A stretch of 64,000 nt of DNA from CAVTWS01 sp963732655 (GCA_963732655.1 CAVTAI010000012.1:248001-312000), one strand, 5' to 3'; positions 47,190 through 56,704 are shown, counted from the first letter of the stretch. Made by a program: numbers and translations. The notes: generated from the sequence alone by a model not told the origin.

Positions 47190-48890
47190 TCAGGCCCGTT
47201 TCTGGACGCGGGCCCATTCGTCCTTGAGGCCGACCGTCTGGTGGAACACACCGGGGGTGTCGAGGTCGACGGCGAAGTAGCCCACGCGCTCGAACTGAAC
47301 GTGTCCGCCGGGCGGGATCTCGGCCACGGCCGGTTCGACGACGGCATCGATCAGGACCTGGCGCGAGGCGGGGTTGACGAACGACAGCGGATCGACACCG
47401 TCGTGCGAATCGGGATGCGGGTCGGTGAACAGCCGGTCGTACAGCGTCACCGTGGCGGGCACGGCGTGGGCGACCGACACCCAATGGATGGTGGCCTTGA
47501 CCTTGCGGCCGTCGGGAGCCTGACCACCACTCGTCTCAGGGTCGTACGTGCACCGCAGCTCGACGACCTCACCGGCAGCGTCCGTGACGACGTCGACGCA
47601 GCGGATGAAGTACCCGAAACGCAGCCGGACCTCCCGCCCGGGAGCGAGACGGTAGAACTTGGCCGGCGGGTCGAGCATGAAGTCGTCGCGGTCGATGTAG
47701 AGCTCACCCGAGAAGGGGACATCGCGCTCCCCCGCCGACGGGTCCTCCGGGTTGTTCACGGCGCGGCGCATCTCGACCACACCCTCGGGCCAGTTGTCGA
47801 TCACCACCCGTAACGGTCGCAACACGCCGGTCCGGCGCTCCGCGGTGCGATTCAGCTCGTCGCGCACGAACGACTCCAGCAGCTCGATCTCGTGCGTGCC
47901 GTTCACGCGGGCCACACCGATGTGACCGCAGAAGTCGCGGATCGCGCCGGCCGGGTACCCACGGCGACGCAGGCCCGACAGCGTGGGCATCCGCGGATCG
48001 TCCCACCCATCGACGTGACCGTCGTTGACCAGCTGGGCCAGCTTGCGCTTGGACAGCACGGTGTGAGTGAGGTTGAGGCGGGCGAACTCGGTCTGGCGGG
48101 GCCGGTCGTTCGGCAGCGGCAGCTGGTCGAGGCACCAGTCGTACAGCGGGCGGTGCACGTCGAACTCGAGCGTGCACAACGAGTGGGTCACGCCCTCGAT
48201 GGCATCGGACTGGCCGTGGGCCCAGTCGTAGGTCGGGTAGATGCACCACGAGTCACCGGTACGGAAATGGTGGGCGCGCCGAATCCGGTACAGCACGGGG
48301 TCGCGCATGGCCATGTTCGGGTGGGCCATGTCGATCCGGGCTCGCAGCACCCGGGAGCCATCGGCGAACTCGCCGGCCCGCATGCGCCGCAGCAGGTCGA
48401 GGTTCTCCGCGGGGCTGCGGTCCCGGAACGGGCTGTCGATACCGGGCTCGGTGAAACCACCCCGGGTGGCGGAGATGGCCTCGGCGTCCTGATCGTCGAC
48501 GTAGGCCAAACCCCGCTCGACCAGCGACTCGGCCCAGGAGTAGAGCTGCTCGAAGTAGTCCGACGCGAAGACGGTGGGCCTGCTCGGCGTGAACCCGAGC
48601 CAGGCGATGTCGGCCGCGATGCCCCGCACGAACTCCTCGTCCTCGGTGATCGGGTTGGTGTCGTCGAACCGCAGGTTGCAGGTGCCGCCGAACTCAGCCG
48701 CCACGCCGAAGTTGAGACAGATCGACTTCGCATGACCGATGTGGAGGTAGCCGTTCGGTTCCGGTGGGAAGCGTGTCTGGACGCGACCGCCGAACGTGCC
48801 GGCCTCGTTGTCGGCGCGGATCAGGTCGCGTATGAAGTCCGTGCCCGAGTTGCTGGTGACGGAGGTCGGATTGTCGTTCATGGAAACCAT
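47190..48890 (-). CDS. glnS: Glutaminyl-tRNA synthetase
   Basis: 566 residues; start at 48890, with the nearby ATG at 48881 also possible. Class I synthetase: PPEPNGYLHIGHAKSICLNFG contains the HIGH motif, RFDDTNP follows, and VLSKRKLAQLV is the KMSKS loop. C-terminal anticodon-binding beta barrels are complete. It charges tRNA-Gln directly. Many actinobacteria use the indirect GatCAB route instead, so presence here suggests either acquisition or coexistence of both routes. Confidence 0.95.
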   Translation of the reverse strand: MVSMNDNPTSVTSNSGTDFIRDLIRADNEAGTFGGRVQTRFPPEPNGYLHIGHAKSICLNFGVAAEFGGTCNLRFDDTNPITEDEEFVRGIAADIAWLGFTPSRPTVFASDYFEQLYSWAESLVERGLAYVDDQDAEAISATRGGFTEPGIDSPFRDRSPAENLDLLRRMRAGEFADGSRVLRARIDMAHPNMAMRDPVLYRIRRAHHFRTGDSWCIYPTYDWAHGQSDAIEGVTHSLCTLEFDVHRPLYDWCLDQLPLPNDRPRQTEFARLNLTHTVLSKRKLAQLVNDGHVDGWDDPRMPTLSGLRRRGYPAGAIRDFCGHIGVARVNGTHEIELLESFVRDELNRTAERRTGVLRPLRVVIDNWPEGVVEMRRAVNNPEDPSAGERDVPFSGELYIDRDDFMLDPPAKFYRLAPGREVRLRFGYFIRCVDVVTDAAGEVVELRCTYDPETSGGQAPDGRKVKATIHWVSVAHAVPATVTLYDRLFTDPHPDSHDGVDPLSFVNPASRQVLIDAVVEPAVAEIPPGGHVQFERVGYFAVDLDTPGVFHQTVGLKDEWARVQKRA

Positions 48891-48930
48891 GCAAGCCCAG
48901 GGTCGGGAAGCTCAGCACGCACTGTAGAGG

Positions 48931-49890
48931 TCAGCGGCGGTCAAGCTGGGCGAGAATCGCGTGCAATCGAGCATCGACCGCCGGACGAGCACCCAGGTGC
49001 TCGATGACCCACGCCGCGATGCGGGTGGCGAATCGGCCGGCTTCCACCGCGTCGCCGTGGCGGAGGTAGTGGGCCAGGAACGATCCGGCGAAGGAGTCGC
49101 CCGCCCCGGTGGCGTCGACCAGATTGTTGGTGGCCGGCGGGATGGACGTGCCCCCACCGTCTTGATGGACATACGCACCGGCGGCGTCGAGCTTGAGCAT
49201 GATGAGGGCACCCGGATAGAGCTCGGTGAGGCGGGCCGCCATGGCCGGGGGATCGCTCAGTCCGGTGAGCATCGCCGCCTCCTCCTGGTTGGGCAGCAAG
49301 ATGTCGATACCGAGTTCCTGCGTCTGGGCCAGGAAGTTGTCGACACCCATCTCGCCGATCATCTGGAACGACCCGGGGTCGAACGACAGGGTCGCCCCGG
49401 CCGCCTTCGCCACGCGGGCCGCCAGCTGTGCGGCCGATCGAGGCGGATCGATGAAGAACGACCAGGCCGTGAGGTGGAGGTGGCGGCTGCTCCGCACGAC
49501 GTCCTTGGGCACCTCCGACGAGAGCAGGTAGAAGTCGGCGCCGTGGCCCGACACCATCGAGCGCTCGCCGGTGTGGTCGACGAAGACCGCCACCGAGCCG
49601 GTGAGGTGCGCATCGGTCTCGACGAGGTGCGCGTTGACGCCCTCGTGGTCGAGGTCCTCCTGGGCCAGTTGACCGAAACGGTCACGGCCGATCTTTCCGA
49701 TGAAGTGGGTGGACGTGCCGCACCGGCTGGCCCACACCGACACGTTGGCGGCGCTGCCCCCCGGTGTGAGCATGACCTCGCCGAAGGTGTCGCCACCCTT
49801 GAGCAACTCGGTGTTGGTACGGATGAGGACATCCCACGCGAAGTCCCCGAGCACGCAGAGCGGGTTGGACATCTCGGTCGCCGCCTTCAT
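48931..49890 (-). CDS. PfkB-family carbohydrate kinase
   Basis: 319 residues from the ATG at 49890, which overlaps the stop of the upstream methyltransferase (ATGA); the ATG at 49872 (MSNPLCVLGDFAWDVLI) is an alternative. Ribokinase signatures: GGSAANVSVWASRCG near residue 45 and the anion-hole/catalytic-base string VDATGAGDSFAGSFLAHYL near residue 270. Phosphorylates a sugar or nucleoside; substrate not determined. Confidence 0.9.
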   Translation of the reverse strand: MKAATEMSNPLCVLGDFAWDVLIRTNTELLKGGDTFGEVMLTPGGSAANVSVWASRCGTSTHFIGKIGRDRFGQLAQEDLDHEGVNAHLVETDAHLTGSVAVFVDHTGERSMVSGHGADFYLLSSEVPKDVVRSSRHLHLTAWSFFIDPPRSAAQLAARVAKAAGATLSFDPGSFQMIGEMGVDNFLAQTQELGIDILLPNQEEAAMLTGLSDPPAMAARLTELYPGALIMLKLDAAGAYVHQDGGGTSIPPATNNLVDATGAGDSFAGSFLAHYLRHGDAVEAGRFATRIAAWVIEHLGARPAVDARLHAILAQLDRR

Positions 49891-50567
49891 TCGCCGGGTC
49901 CCACGTCGCCCGTCCACCACACGCCGCAGGGCTTGACGTGCCCCGCCGCGATGAGGCTGAGCTCGAGGGGCCGGTGGGCCTCGCTCAACCGGTGACGGAA
50001 GAGATACGGGCCCTGCTCCTCGCTCACAGTCCGGAGCCCGGCCGCTTCGAGGGCTCCCCGTACGGTCGCCCATGGGATGATGTGGTCCACGGTGAAATGC
50101 CGCCAGTCGTCCGCGAACTCGTCGAACTCCGCGGGCGGCGCCTCGCTCTCGCTCACCGCGGCCCACGCATGCTGCTGATGGAACCACCACCGCAGGGTCG
50201 CCGGGTCGGCCATCTCGGCCGTGTCGAACTCCCGGATGACGAGGCGCCCGCCGGGGGCGAGTAGGTCGCGCAACCGGCGGGCGGTGAGGTCGAGGTCGGA
50301 CACGTGGTGCAGGGACACGCTGGCGACGATGACATCGAACGGCTCCGCCGCGAAGTCCTCCACCCGGGTGCTGACGAACATGGGCCCGTCAGGCGCATGC
50401 GGGTCGATGCCGACCGCGTCGTATCCGAGCCCGATCAGCTTCCGGGTGACGGTGCCGTCCCCGCATCCCACCTCGAGCGTTCGGGCAGGAGCCGGACGAT
50501 CGGCGGTCGCCCAGCCGAGCAGCTCGGCGAGGTCGACGGGGTACTCCTCCTGGTTCAGCTGGGCCAT
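49887..50567 (-). CDS. Class I SAM-dependent methyltransferase
   Basis: 226 residues from the ATG at 50567. SAM-binding motif I TLEVGCGDGTVTRKL, acidic residue in YDAVGIDPHA, then VIVASVSLHHVSDLDLTARRLRDLLAPGGRLVI as motifs II-III. No substrate clue except the overlapping PfkB kinase gene that follows, suggesting a shared pathway or co-regulation. Confidence 0.88.
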   Translation of the reverse strand: MAQLNQEEYPVDLAELLGWATADRPAPARTLEVGCGDGTVTRKLIGLGYDAVGIDPHAPDGPMFVSTRVEDFAAEPFDVIVASVSLHHVSDLDLTARRLRDLLAPGGRLVIREFDTAEMADPATLRWWFHQQHAWAAVSESEAPPAEFDEFADDWRHFTVDHIIPWATVRGALEAAGLRTVSEEQGPYLFRHRLSEAHRPLELSLIAAGHVKPCGVWWTGDVGPGE

Positions 50568-50634
50568 GAGCGCTCCCTGACGATTCGAGCCGTCACCTTC
50601 GCTCGCCGTAGCAGAGGAGGCCAATCCCGGTGCG

Positions 50635-51072
50635 ATGCCCACGGATTTCGGCCACACTCCGAACATGACCCACCTGGACCTCGTGACCATCGTCGTCGAC
50701 GACTACGACGACGCCATCGCCTTCTTCGTCGACGTGCTCGCGTTCGAGCTCGTGGAGGACCAACCGGCGACCACCACGGACGGGCGGGCCAAACGGTGGG
50801 TCGTCGTGCGCCCGCCGGGAGCCGTCACCGGCCTGCTGCTGGCCAAGGCCGACGGGCCCGATCAGGTCGCGATCGTCGGGCGCCAGACGGGCGGACGAGT
50901 CGGCTTCTTTCTCCGCGTCGACGACTTCGATGCCACGTACGCCCGGCTCCGGGACGGAGGGGTCGCGTTCACCCGGCCGCCCCGTCGCGAGCCCTACGGC
51001 CAGGTGGCCGTCTTCCGAGACATCGCTGGCAACCAGTGGGACCTCCTCGGGCCGCCGCTCAACGAGTCGTGA
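50635..51072 (+). CDS. VOC-family (glyoxalase/bleomycin resistance) protein
   Basis: 145 residues; the internal ATG at 50665 (MTHLDLVTIVVDDYDDAIAFF) matches the usual family start better. Two beta-alpha-beta-beta-beta units: VDDYDDAIAFFVDVLAFELVED and RVDDFDATYARLRDGGVAF, ending FRDIAGNQWDLLGPP. Role unknown, as typical for the family. Overlaps tail to tail with the SDR gene by 14 bases. Confidence 0.85.
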   Translation: MPTDFGHTPNMTHLDLVTIVVDDYDDAIAFFVDVLAFELVEDQPATTTDGRAKRWVVVRPPGAVTGLLLAKADGPDQVAIVGRQTGGRVGFFLRVDDFDATYARLRDGGVAFTRPPRREPYGQVAVFRDIAGNQWDLLGPPLNES

Positions 51073-51931
51073 TCTTCTTGCCAGCGCGCTCCAGACGCCG
51101 GCAATTGGCGCGGATCGCCAGCTCGCGGACGGGATCAGGGAGGCGAGTCACGATCCCCATCATGTGCGCATCGGGGCCAACCAGGTACCGGGCCTTGGGG
51201 CGTTTCGCCGTCAACGCCTTCTCGATCGCCTGGGCCACCTTGTCGGCCTCGACGCCTTTGGTGCGGCCCTCGTTGACGAACGCCCGCTGCTGAGGCAGCA
51301 GGTGGCCATAACGAGCTCGGTCGCGCGGGGTGAGCGTGCGTTCGAACTCGTCGACCGCGTCGTCGGCCTTGTCCCAGATGTCGGTGCGGATCTCGCCGGG
51401 CTCGACCACCGAGGACTGCATCCCGGTCGTGCGACCGAGCTCGGATCGCAGCGCCCAGTTGAAAGCCGAGACGGCGTGTTTGCTGGCCGAGTAGGCGCCC
51501 AACGACGGCGAAGTGATGCGACCGGCGATGGATCCCACGTGGACGAAGCGGCCGTTCGCCTTGTCGACCAGCGGGAAGGCGGCCCGGGTCAGGTTGACGA
51601 GCCCGAAGAAGTTGACCTCCATCTGCCAGCGCCAGCCGTCCTCGCTCAGCATCTCGACCGGTCCGCCGACCCCGATGCCGGCATTGTTGACCAGCCCATC
51701 GAGCCGACCCACGTCGCGCTCGATGCGGGCGACCGCCTCGGCGATCTGCTCGCCGACCGTCACATCGAGCTCGATCGGCCGCACGTCGCCCGGACACGAC
51801 GAGACCACGCGCTCACCGTCGATGGTGCGGCGCACCCCGGCGTAGACGGTCCAGCCGGCGCGGGCCAGTCGCCGAACCGTGGCTTCGCCGATGCCGGACG
51901 AGGTTCCCGAGATCAGAGCTGTCTTGGCCAT
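51059..51931 (-). CDS. Short-chain dehydrogenase/reductase
   Basis: 290 residues. Cofactor motif SGTSSGIGEA at residues 8-17, NNAGIG, catalytic Ser in HVGSIAGR and YSASKHA with Tyr and Lys. Likely reduces or oxidises a ketone/alcohol with NAD(P)H. Followed on the same strand after 27 bases by the desaturase-like gene, so probably in one operon with it. Confidence 0.92.
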   Translation of the reverse strand: MAKTALISGTSSGIGEATVRRLARAGWTVYAGVRRTIDGERVVSSCPGDVRPIELDVTVGEQIAEAVARIERDVGRLDGLVNNAGIGVGGPVEMLSEDGWRWQMEVNFFGLVNLTRAAFPLVDKANGRFVHVGSIAGRITSPSLGAYSASKHAVSAFNWALRSELGRTTGMQSSVVEPGEIRTDIWDKADDAVDEFERTLTPRDRARYGHLLPQQRAFVNEGRTKGVEADKVAQAIEKALTAKRPKARYLVGPDAHMMGIVTRLPDPVRELAIRANCRRLERAGKKITTR

Positions 51932-51958
51932 CTGTCGCGACCTTTCCTCGTCGAGCCG

Positions 51959-52891
51959 TCAGCTCGCGGCCCGGGCCGACCGGCCCGAGACCGGCGGTCC
52001 GAACAGCTGCCGAGCCTTGGCTCGCCAGCCTCGGGCGCCGGCGACATCTCGGCCGATGTCCACGAACTCCTGGAGCGAGATGCGGATCGGATTGAAGGTA
52101 TCGATGTTCTTCGTCAGCCCGTACCGCACTCGCCGCAGCTCCGGTTCGAAGGTGCCGAACAGTTTGTCCCAGACGATCAGGATGCCGCCGTAGTTCTTGT
52201 CGAGGTACTGCCGGTTCGAGCCGTGGTGGACCCGGTGGTGTGAGGGCGTGTTGAGCACCTTCTCGGCCGCCTTCGGGAGGCGGTCGATCACTTCGGTGTG
52301 GATCCAGTACTGGTACAGCAGGTTGAGTTGCCCGGCCCGCATCGCCATCTTGGGTCGGATGCCCAGGAGCGGCAGCGGCGCGAACACCCACGTCATCATC
52401 AACCCGGTCCACGGTTGACGCAGCGCAGTCGACAGGTTGTAGTGCTGGCTCGAGTGGTGACTCACGTGGTTGGCCCACAGGAGTCGGCGCTCGTGCTGGA
52501 GACGGTGGTCCCAGTAGTAGAGGAAGTCCCACAGGACCAGGGCCAGGGCGAACGCCGTACGCGGGTGGCGACCGACATCGGCCACACGGTGTCGGAAGAC
52601 GAAGCGGTCGAAGCGAGCCAGCAGCGTCAGGGTGGCGACTCCGGTCACGACCCGCCCGGCCAGCACCCCGAGGCTGGCCGCGGTGTCCCGTCGTTCGTAC
52701 CCGACTGGCACCAGCGGGTCGGGCGGGAGTTGAGGACCGGACAGCGTGATGTCGTCGGCACCGGCCAGGTCGCCGATCGGCCGCAGATCACGGCGCCGGC
52801 CCAGGACGAACCCTTCCGCCAGCATCGTGATCGCGAAGAACGGAGCCGACGCCAGATCGAGCGTGTCGATGGTGATGGCCTCACGGTCCAT
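51959..52891 (-). CDS. Fatty acid hydroxylase / sterol desaturase superfamily protein
   Basis: 310 residues from the ATG at 52891 (MDREAITIDT). Membrane protein with several hydrophobic helices and the His clusters HRLQHERR, HVSHHSSQHYN and HRVHHGSNRQYLDKNYGG that bind the di-iron centre. Members hydroxylate or desaturate lipids and sterols. Lipid substrate unknown. The ATG lies 52 bases from the divergent epimerase start. Confidence 0.88.
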   Translation of the reverse strand: MDREAITIDTLDLASAPFFAITMLAEGFVLGRRRDLRPIGDLAGADDITLSGPQLPPDPLVPVGYERRDTAASLGVLAGRVVTGVATLTLLARFDRFVFRHRVADVGRHPRTAFALALVLWDFLYYWDHRLQHERRLLWANHVSHHSSQHYNLSTALRQPWTGLMMTWVFAPLPLLGIRPKMAMRAGQLNLLYQYWIHTEVIDRLPKAAEKVLNTPSHHRVHHGSNRQYLDKNYGGILIVWDKLFGTFEPELRRVRYGLTKNIDTFNPIRISLQEFVDIGRDVAGARGWRAKARQLFGPPVSGRSARAAS

Positions 52892-52943
52892 GGGTCCCCG
52901 ATCGATCTCCACCCCCGGTTTTCGAAGCGTATCGTCGACGGCC

Positions 52944-53918
52944 ATGGACCTTCTCGTCATCGGCGGAACCAGCTTCTTCGGCCGATGGTTGTCCGAGCAG
53001 GCGCTCGCGGCCGATCACCGAGTCACCCTGCTGAACCGCGGCCACACGAACCCGGGCCTGTTCCCCGACGCAGAACACGTGATCGCCGACCGGACCGAAT
53101 CCCTCGGCCTCGCAACCGGCCGACGTTTCGACGCGGTCGTCGACACCTGCGGGTACGTACCGCAGGCGGTGCGGCTGACCACGGGCGGGCTGGCCGGTTC
53201 TGGGTGGTACGGCTTCGTGTCCTCGATCTCGGCCTACGCCGACCTCGGGCAACCCGGAGCCGATCACCGCTCCCCCGCCCACGCACCTCCGTTCCCGGAC
53301 ACCGAAACCGTCACGGACGACACCTACGGACCGCTCAAGGTGGCCTGCGAGCAGGTCGTCACGGACGCCTTCGGTGTCCGCTCGGCGATCATCCGGCCGG
53401 GGTACATCGTCGGCCCGAACGATCCCACCGACCGCTTCACGTACTGGGTCCGCCGAGCCTCGATAGGTGGGCGGATGGTGGCCCCCGGCCCCGGCACCCA
53501 GGCCGTCCAGTTCATCGACGCCCGCGACCTCGCCGCCTTCGTACTCCGGCTGGCCGAGCACCACACCAGCGGGGTGTTCCCGTGCGTCCACCCGCCCGGA
53601 ACCACCACCCTGGCGACGGTGGTCGACACGGCGGCGAAGATCGCCGGGGTCGACACCGAGGTGACCTGGCTCGGTGCGGAGCAGATCGGGGCGCTGCTGG
53701 GCCCCGACGCGCCACAGGCGTTCCCCCTGTGGGATCCCGCCGAGCCGGGCGCCCACCTCGTCGATCCCTCGGCGTCGACCGCTGCCGGACTCACGCATCG
53801 GCCGGTGGAGCAGACGATCTCCGGCACCCTGGCTTGGGACCGCTCCCGCCCGCAGACCTGGCCGATGGCCAGCGGCATGACGCCGGCACGAGAGGTCGAG
53901 GTGCTCGACCGACTCTGA
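52944..53918 (+). CDS. NAD-dependent epimerase/dehydratase-family protein
   Basis: 324 residues from the ATG at 52944. Extended SDR fold: DLLVIGGTSFFGRWLSEQAL (GGxxFxG nucleotide motif), DTCGYVPQAV and a YGPLKVACEQVV active-site string with Tyr and Lys. Similar proteins act as nucleotide-sugar or isoflavone-type reductases/epimerases. Substrate unclear. Divergent from the fatty acid hydroxylase. Confidence 0.88.
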   Translation: MDLLVIGGTSFFGRWLSEQALAADHRVTLLNRGHTNPGLFPDAEHVIADRTESLGLATGRRFDAVVDTCGYVPQAVRLTTGGLAGSGWYGFVSSISAYADLGQPGADHRSPAHAPPFPDTETVTDDTYGPLKVACEQVVTDAFGVRSAIIRPGYIVGPNDPTDRFTYWVRRASIGGRMVAPGPGTQAVQFIDARDLAAFVLRLAEHHTSGVFPCVHPPGTTTLATVVDTAAKIAGVDTEVTWLGAEQIGALLGPDAPQAFPLWDPAEPGAHLVDPSASTAAGLTHRPVEQTISGTLAWDRSRPQTWPMASGMTPAREVEVLDRL

Positions 53919-54033
53919 ACCCAGTGCTCTCAGCCGCCCGGGCTACCTCGGGATCGGTGGCCTCCGTGCGGAGCTCGACGACGGTGCCCATGACCGGTTC
54001 GTACCGGGCGACCTCACGGTGACGATCGGTCAT
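53791..54033 (-). pseudogene. Possible ApbE (FMN transferase) N-terminal relic
   Basis: A frame from the ATG at 54033 begins MTDRHREVARYEPVMGTVVELRTEATDPEVARAAE, which resembles the start of ApbE-type FAD:protein FMN transferases (the V-M-G-T stretch). It then runs into the antisense of the epimerase end without further similarity. Read as a truncated relic or chance; low confidence. Confidence 0.25.
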
Positions 54034-54049
54034 CGCGACGGGCGCCGGT

Positions 54050-54721
54050 TCACGAACCGAGAATCCGCTGCTTCTCGACCTGGAACTCGGCATCGTTCAC
54101 GACGCCTTCGTCGCGGAGCTTGGCCAGTCGCTCCAGCTCCGCGACCCGCGAACCGGACGCTGCCGCCGCCGGCGGGGACGCGGGAACAGCAGGCCCAGGA
54201 ACCGTCCGCGGCGGCGGCGCCACCGCGCCCGACGAGTCGAGCGGATGGGGGATGCCGAACTCCCGGAACAGCGGTATCTGCTCGGTCGAGGCGCCATCGG
54301 GTTTGCCGACCGCGAACACCGACGGGTCGGATCGGTCGATCCACGCGGGCCAGACGTCGCCGACGCGGGGCATCTCCGTCTGGTTGATCGTCATGCGCTT
54401 CTGGCCGGTGAACGGCGGCGAGCCGTCGAGGGGCGTCATCTGAAAGCTGACGTCGCACTGGACGTTGAGGTGGTTGATGATCAGCCCGGTCGACTGGACG
54501 TTGGTGACCATGGCCCGGGCCTTGCGGCCGGTGGCGTAGAGCTGCTGGGCCAGCGCCGCCTTGTCGTCGTCGGTCCCCCCGGCGAGCCCCAAACCGGTGC
54601 CGCCCAGACCCGGGATCGACGACGTGAGACCCCCGACCTTGCGTCGGACCTTGGTGATCACCACGATGGCGATGACCACGGCGATGACCGTAGGGATGAG
54701 GCTGATCACGATGACCGTCAT
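54050..54721 (-). CDS. Membrane-anchored SHOCT-domain protein
   Basis: 223 residues from the ATG at 54721 (MTVIVISLIPTVIAVVIAIVVI, one transmembrane helix). A middle beta-rich domain (ARAMVTNVQSTGLIINHLNVQCDVSFQMTP) follows, then a Pro/Ala linker and a C-terminal SHOCT motif (ELERLAKLRDEGVVNDAEFQVEKQRILG, residues about 194-221). Actinobacteria have many such proteins of unknown role. Downstream of the FKBP gene on the same strand. Confidence 0.8.
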   Translation of the reverse strand: MTVIVISLIPTVIAVVIAIVVITKVRRKVGGLTSSIPGLGGTGLGLAGGTDDDKAALAQQLYATGRKARAMVTNVQSTGLIINHLNVQCDVSFQMTPLDGSPPFTGQKRMTINQTEMPRVGDVWPAWIDRSDPSVFAVGKPDGASTEQIPLFREFGIPHPLDSSGAVAPPPRTVPGPAVPASPPAAAASGSRVAELERLAKLRDEGVVNDAEFQVEKQRILGS

Positions 54722-54773
54722 AGGCAGAGTGTGCCGCAATCGGGGTCGGAAGGCACGAAGAAGGCTGGAAGGA

Positions 54774-55142
54774 TCAGCCCACACCGAGCAGGTCGACCAC
54801 GAAGACCAGCGTCTCGCCACCCTTGATCACGCCGCCGGCCCCCCGGGCGCCGTACCCGAGGTGGGGAGGGATAGTGAGGCGGCGCTGCCCACCGACCTTC
54901 ATACCGGCCACACCTTGATCCCACCCCGAGATCACCTGACCCGCTCCGAGACCGAAGGTGAACCGCTCGCCGCGACCCCACGACGAGTCGAACTCCTGGC
55001 CGGTGGACCAGGCCACGCCGACGTAGTGGACGTGCACCGGGCGGCCCGACACTGCTTCGTCACCCTCGCCGAGGGCAATGTCCTCGATGACGAGGTCAGC
55101 CGGAGGATCGGTGGGCGGGATGGAGACCTGGGGCTTGGGCAT
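54774..55142 (-). CDS. FKBP-type peptidyl-prolyl cis-trans isomerase
   Basis: 122 residues from the ATG at 55142. FKBP core: VHVHYVGVAWSTGQEFDSSW, FTFGLGAGQVISGWDQGVAGMKVGGQRRLTIPPHLGYGARGAGG and the final LVFVVDLLGV. No signal peptide, so cytosolic folding helper. The frame continues upstream to 56462 as an antisense shadow of the acyl-CoA ligase and is rejected there. Complete. Confidence 0.93.
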   Translation of the reverse strand: MPKPQVSIPPTDPPADLVIEDIALGEGDEAVSGRPVHVHYVGVAWSTGQEFDSSWGRGERFTFGLGAGQVISGWDQGVAGMKVGGQRRLTIPPHLGYGARGAGGVIKGGETLVFVVDLLGVG

Positions 55143-55225
55143 CGGCGTACGGTAGCGGAGCCGGTCGCTCCTCCGGCGGTGGCCCGACCGATGGCGGGCG
55201 CCTCCATGGCCGGCGCCTCGTCGGC

Positions 55226-56704
55226 TCAGCCGGCGGCCAGGCCCTCGGCCACCCGTTGGCGGTTGAGCTTGCCGGCCTCGGTCCGCGGCAGCCGGTCCAC
55301 CAGATCGACGGTCTTCGGGCACTTGTACGAGGCCAACCGTTCCCGGCACCAGCCGATGAGCTCGGCGGTCGTCGGCGCGCCTGCAGCCGCGGGGTCGAGC
55401 TCCACCACCGCGTGGACCCGCTGGCCCCACTCCTCGTCGGGCACGCCGACCACCACGACATCGCCGACGGCCGGGTGCTCGGACAACGCGGCCTCCACCT
55501 CCGCGGGATACACGTTGGCGCCGCCGGACAAGATCAGGTCGACCCGCCGGTCGGCGACGTAGAGGAAGTCGTCGGCGTCGACCCAACCCAGGTCGCCGAT
55601 GGAGGTGAAGCCGTCGTCGGTCGCGGGGGGCGGATTCGAGCCGACGTACTCGAACGCCGGGCCGAGCGGATCGATCTTGCGCATGAAGATCTCGCCCACC
55701 TCTCCGACTGGCAGGACCTGACCATCGGTACCGACGATCCGGATCTCCGTGCCGTCGTGGCCGGGACCGACGGAGCCACGGTGCGTGAGCCACTGGTCTC
55801 CCCGGATGATGCACAACCCGACCCGCTCGGTGGAGCCGTACGACATGAAGAACCGCTCGGGACCGACAAGGCCGATCCATCGCTCGACGAGCCAATCCGG
55901 GATCGGGGCACCGCCCTGCTGGACGGCCAGCACCGAGGACCAGTCCCGTTCGTCGACACCCGGGAGGCGGGCCAGGCGCGAGAGCATGGTCGGCACGGCG
56001 ATGAACATGTTGACGCGGTAACGCTCCACGAGGCCGACGAACCGCTCGGCGTCGAACTTCTCCATCAACAGGACGGGTTCGTCGAGCAGCATGGTGCGGA
56101 ACATCGAGAAGCCGTTGGTGTGGTAGAGCGGCGCCGGGATGAGCTGCAAGGTCGAGGCGACCCCGGTCATGCTGACGATCGTGTCGACATCGATCTCGGC
56201 GGGCTGCGGGTTCACGATGATCTTGGGACGGCCGGTGGAGCCCGACGATGCGATACCGCCCGAGCGCGGCGGGGTGACGTCGGGCAGATCGCCGGCATCG
56301 AGATGGGTGCTGCCGGCGACGGTTGCCGCGTCGATGCTGCGATGAGCGGAATCCGACCAGTCCGCCACGCACAGACGGGGCTCGGCCAGCTCGAGCAGCT
56401 TCTCTCGCTCCCAGCTCGGCAGGTCCCAGCGCAGAGGCAGCACACAGGCCCCGATCTTCCACGCCCCGAACGTGACGAGCACATGCTCCACCGAGTTGGG
56501 GAGCCCGACGACGACGAGGTCGTCGAACCCGACACCGTTCGCCGCCAACAGGCGTCCGACCTGGTTCGACCGCTGATCGAGCTCGGCCCAGCTGAGGGCG
56601 ATGTCCCGCCCGTCGCGCGCTGCGAACAGGAAGGCCCGTTCATCCGGGTGTTGCCGAGCCAGCAGGCGGACCCTCTCTCCGTAGGACACCGGGCCTGTCG
56701 TCAT
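55226..56704 (-). CDS. Acyl-CoA synthetase (AMP-forming ligase)
   Basis: 492 residues. ANL superfamily: the P-loop reads GGIASSGSTGRPKII (a variant of the consensus), SYGSTERVGLC is the adenylate motif, GDLGWVDADDFLYVADRRVDLILSGGANVYPAEVE forms the hinge, and PRTEAGKLNRQRV has the catalytic Lys. Activates a carboxylic acid with CoA; acid unknown. Its ATG overlaps the stop of the quinone-oxidoreductase-like gene (ATGA), so the two are translated together. Confidence 0.9.
   Translation of the reverse strand: MTTGPVSYGERVRLLARQHPDERAFLFAARDGRDIALSWAELDQRSNQVGRLLAANGVGFDDLVVVGLPNSVEHVLVTFGAWKIGACVLPLRWDLPSWEREKLLELAEPRLCVADWSDSAHRSIDAATVAGSTHLDAGDLPDVTPPRSGGIASSGSTGRPKIIVNPQPAEIDVDTIVSMTGVASTLQLIPAPLYHTNGFSMFRTMLLDEPVLLMEKFDAERFVGLVERYRVNMFIAVPTMLSRLARLPGVDERDWSSVLAVQQGGAPIPDWLVERWIGLVGPERFFMSYGSTERVGLCIIRGDQWLTHRGSVGPGHDGTEIRIVGTDGQVLPVGEVGEIFMRKIDPLGPAFEYVGSNPPPATDDGFTSIGDLGWVDADDFLYVADRRVDLILSGGANVYPAEVEAALSEHPAVGDVVVVGVPDEEWGQRVHAVVELDPAAAGAPTTAELIGWCRERLASYKCPKTVDLVDRLPRTEAGKLNRQRVAEGLAAG

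Noticed and set aside
55143..56462. Upstream extension of the FKBP frame to 562 residues
   Set aside because: Antiparallel in content to the acyl-CoA ligase in another frame of the same strand; the FKBP family begins near 55142.
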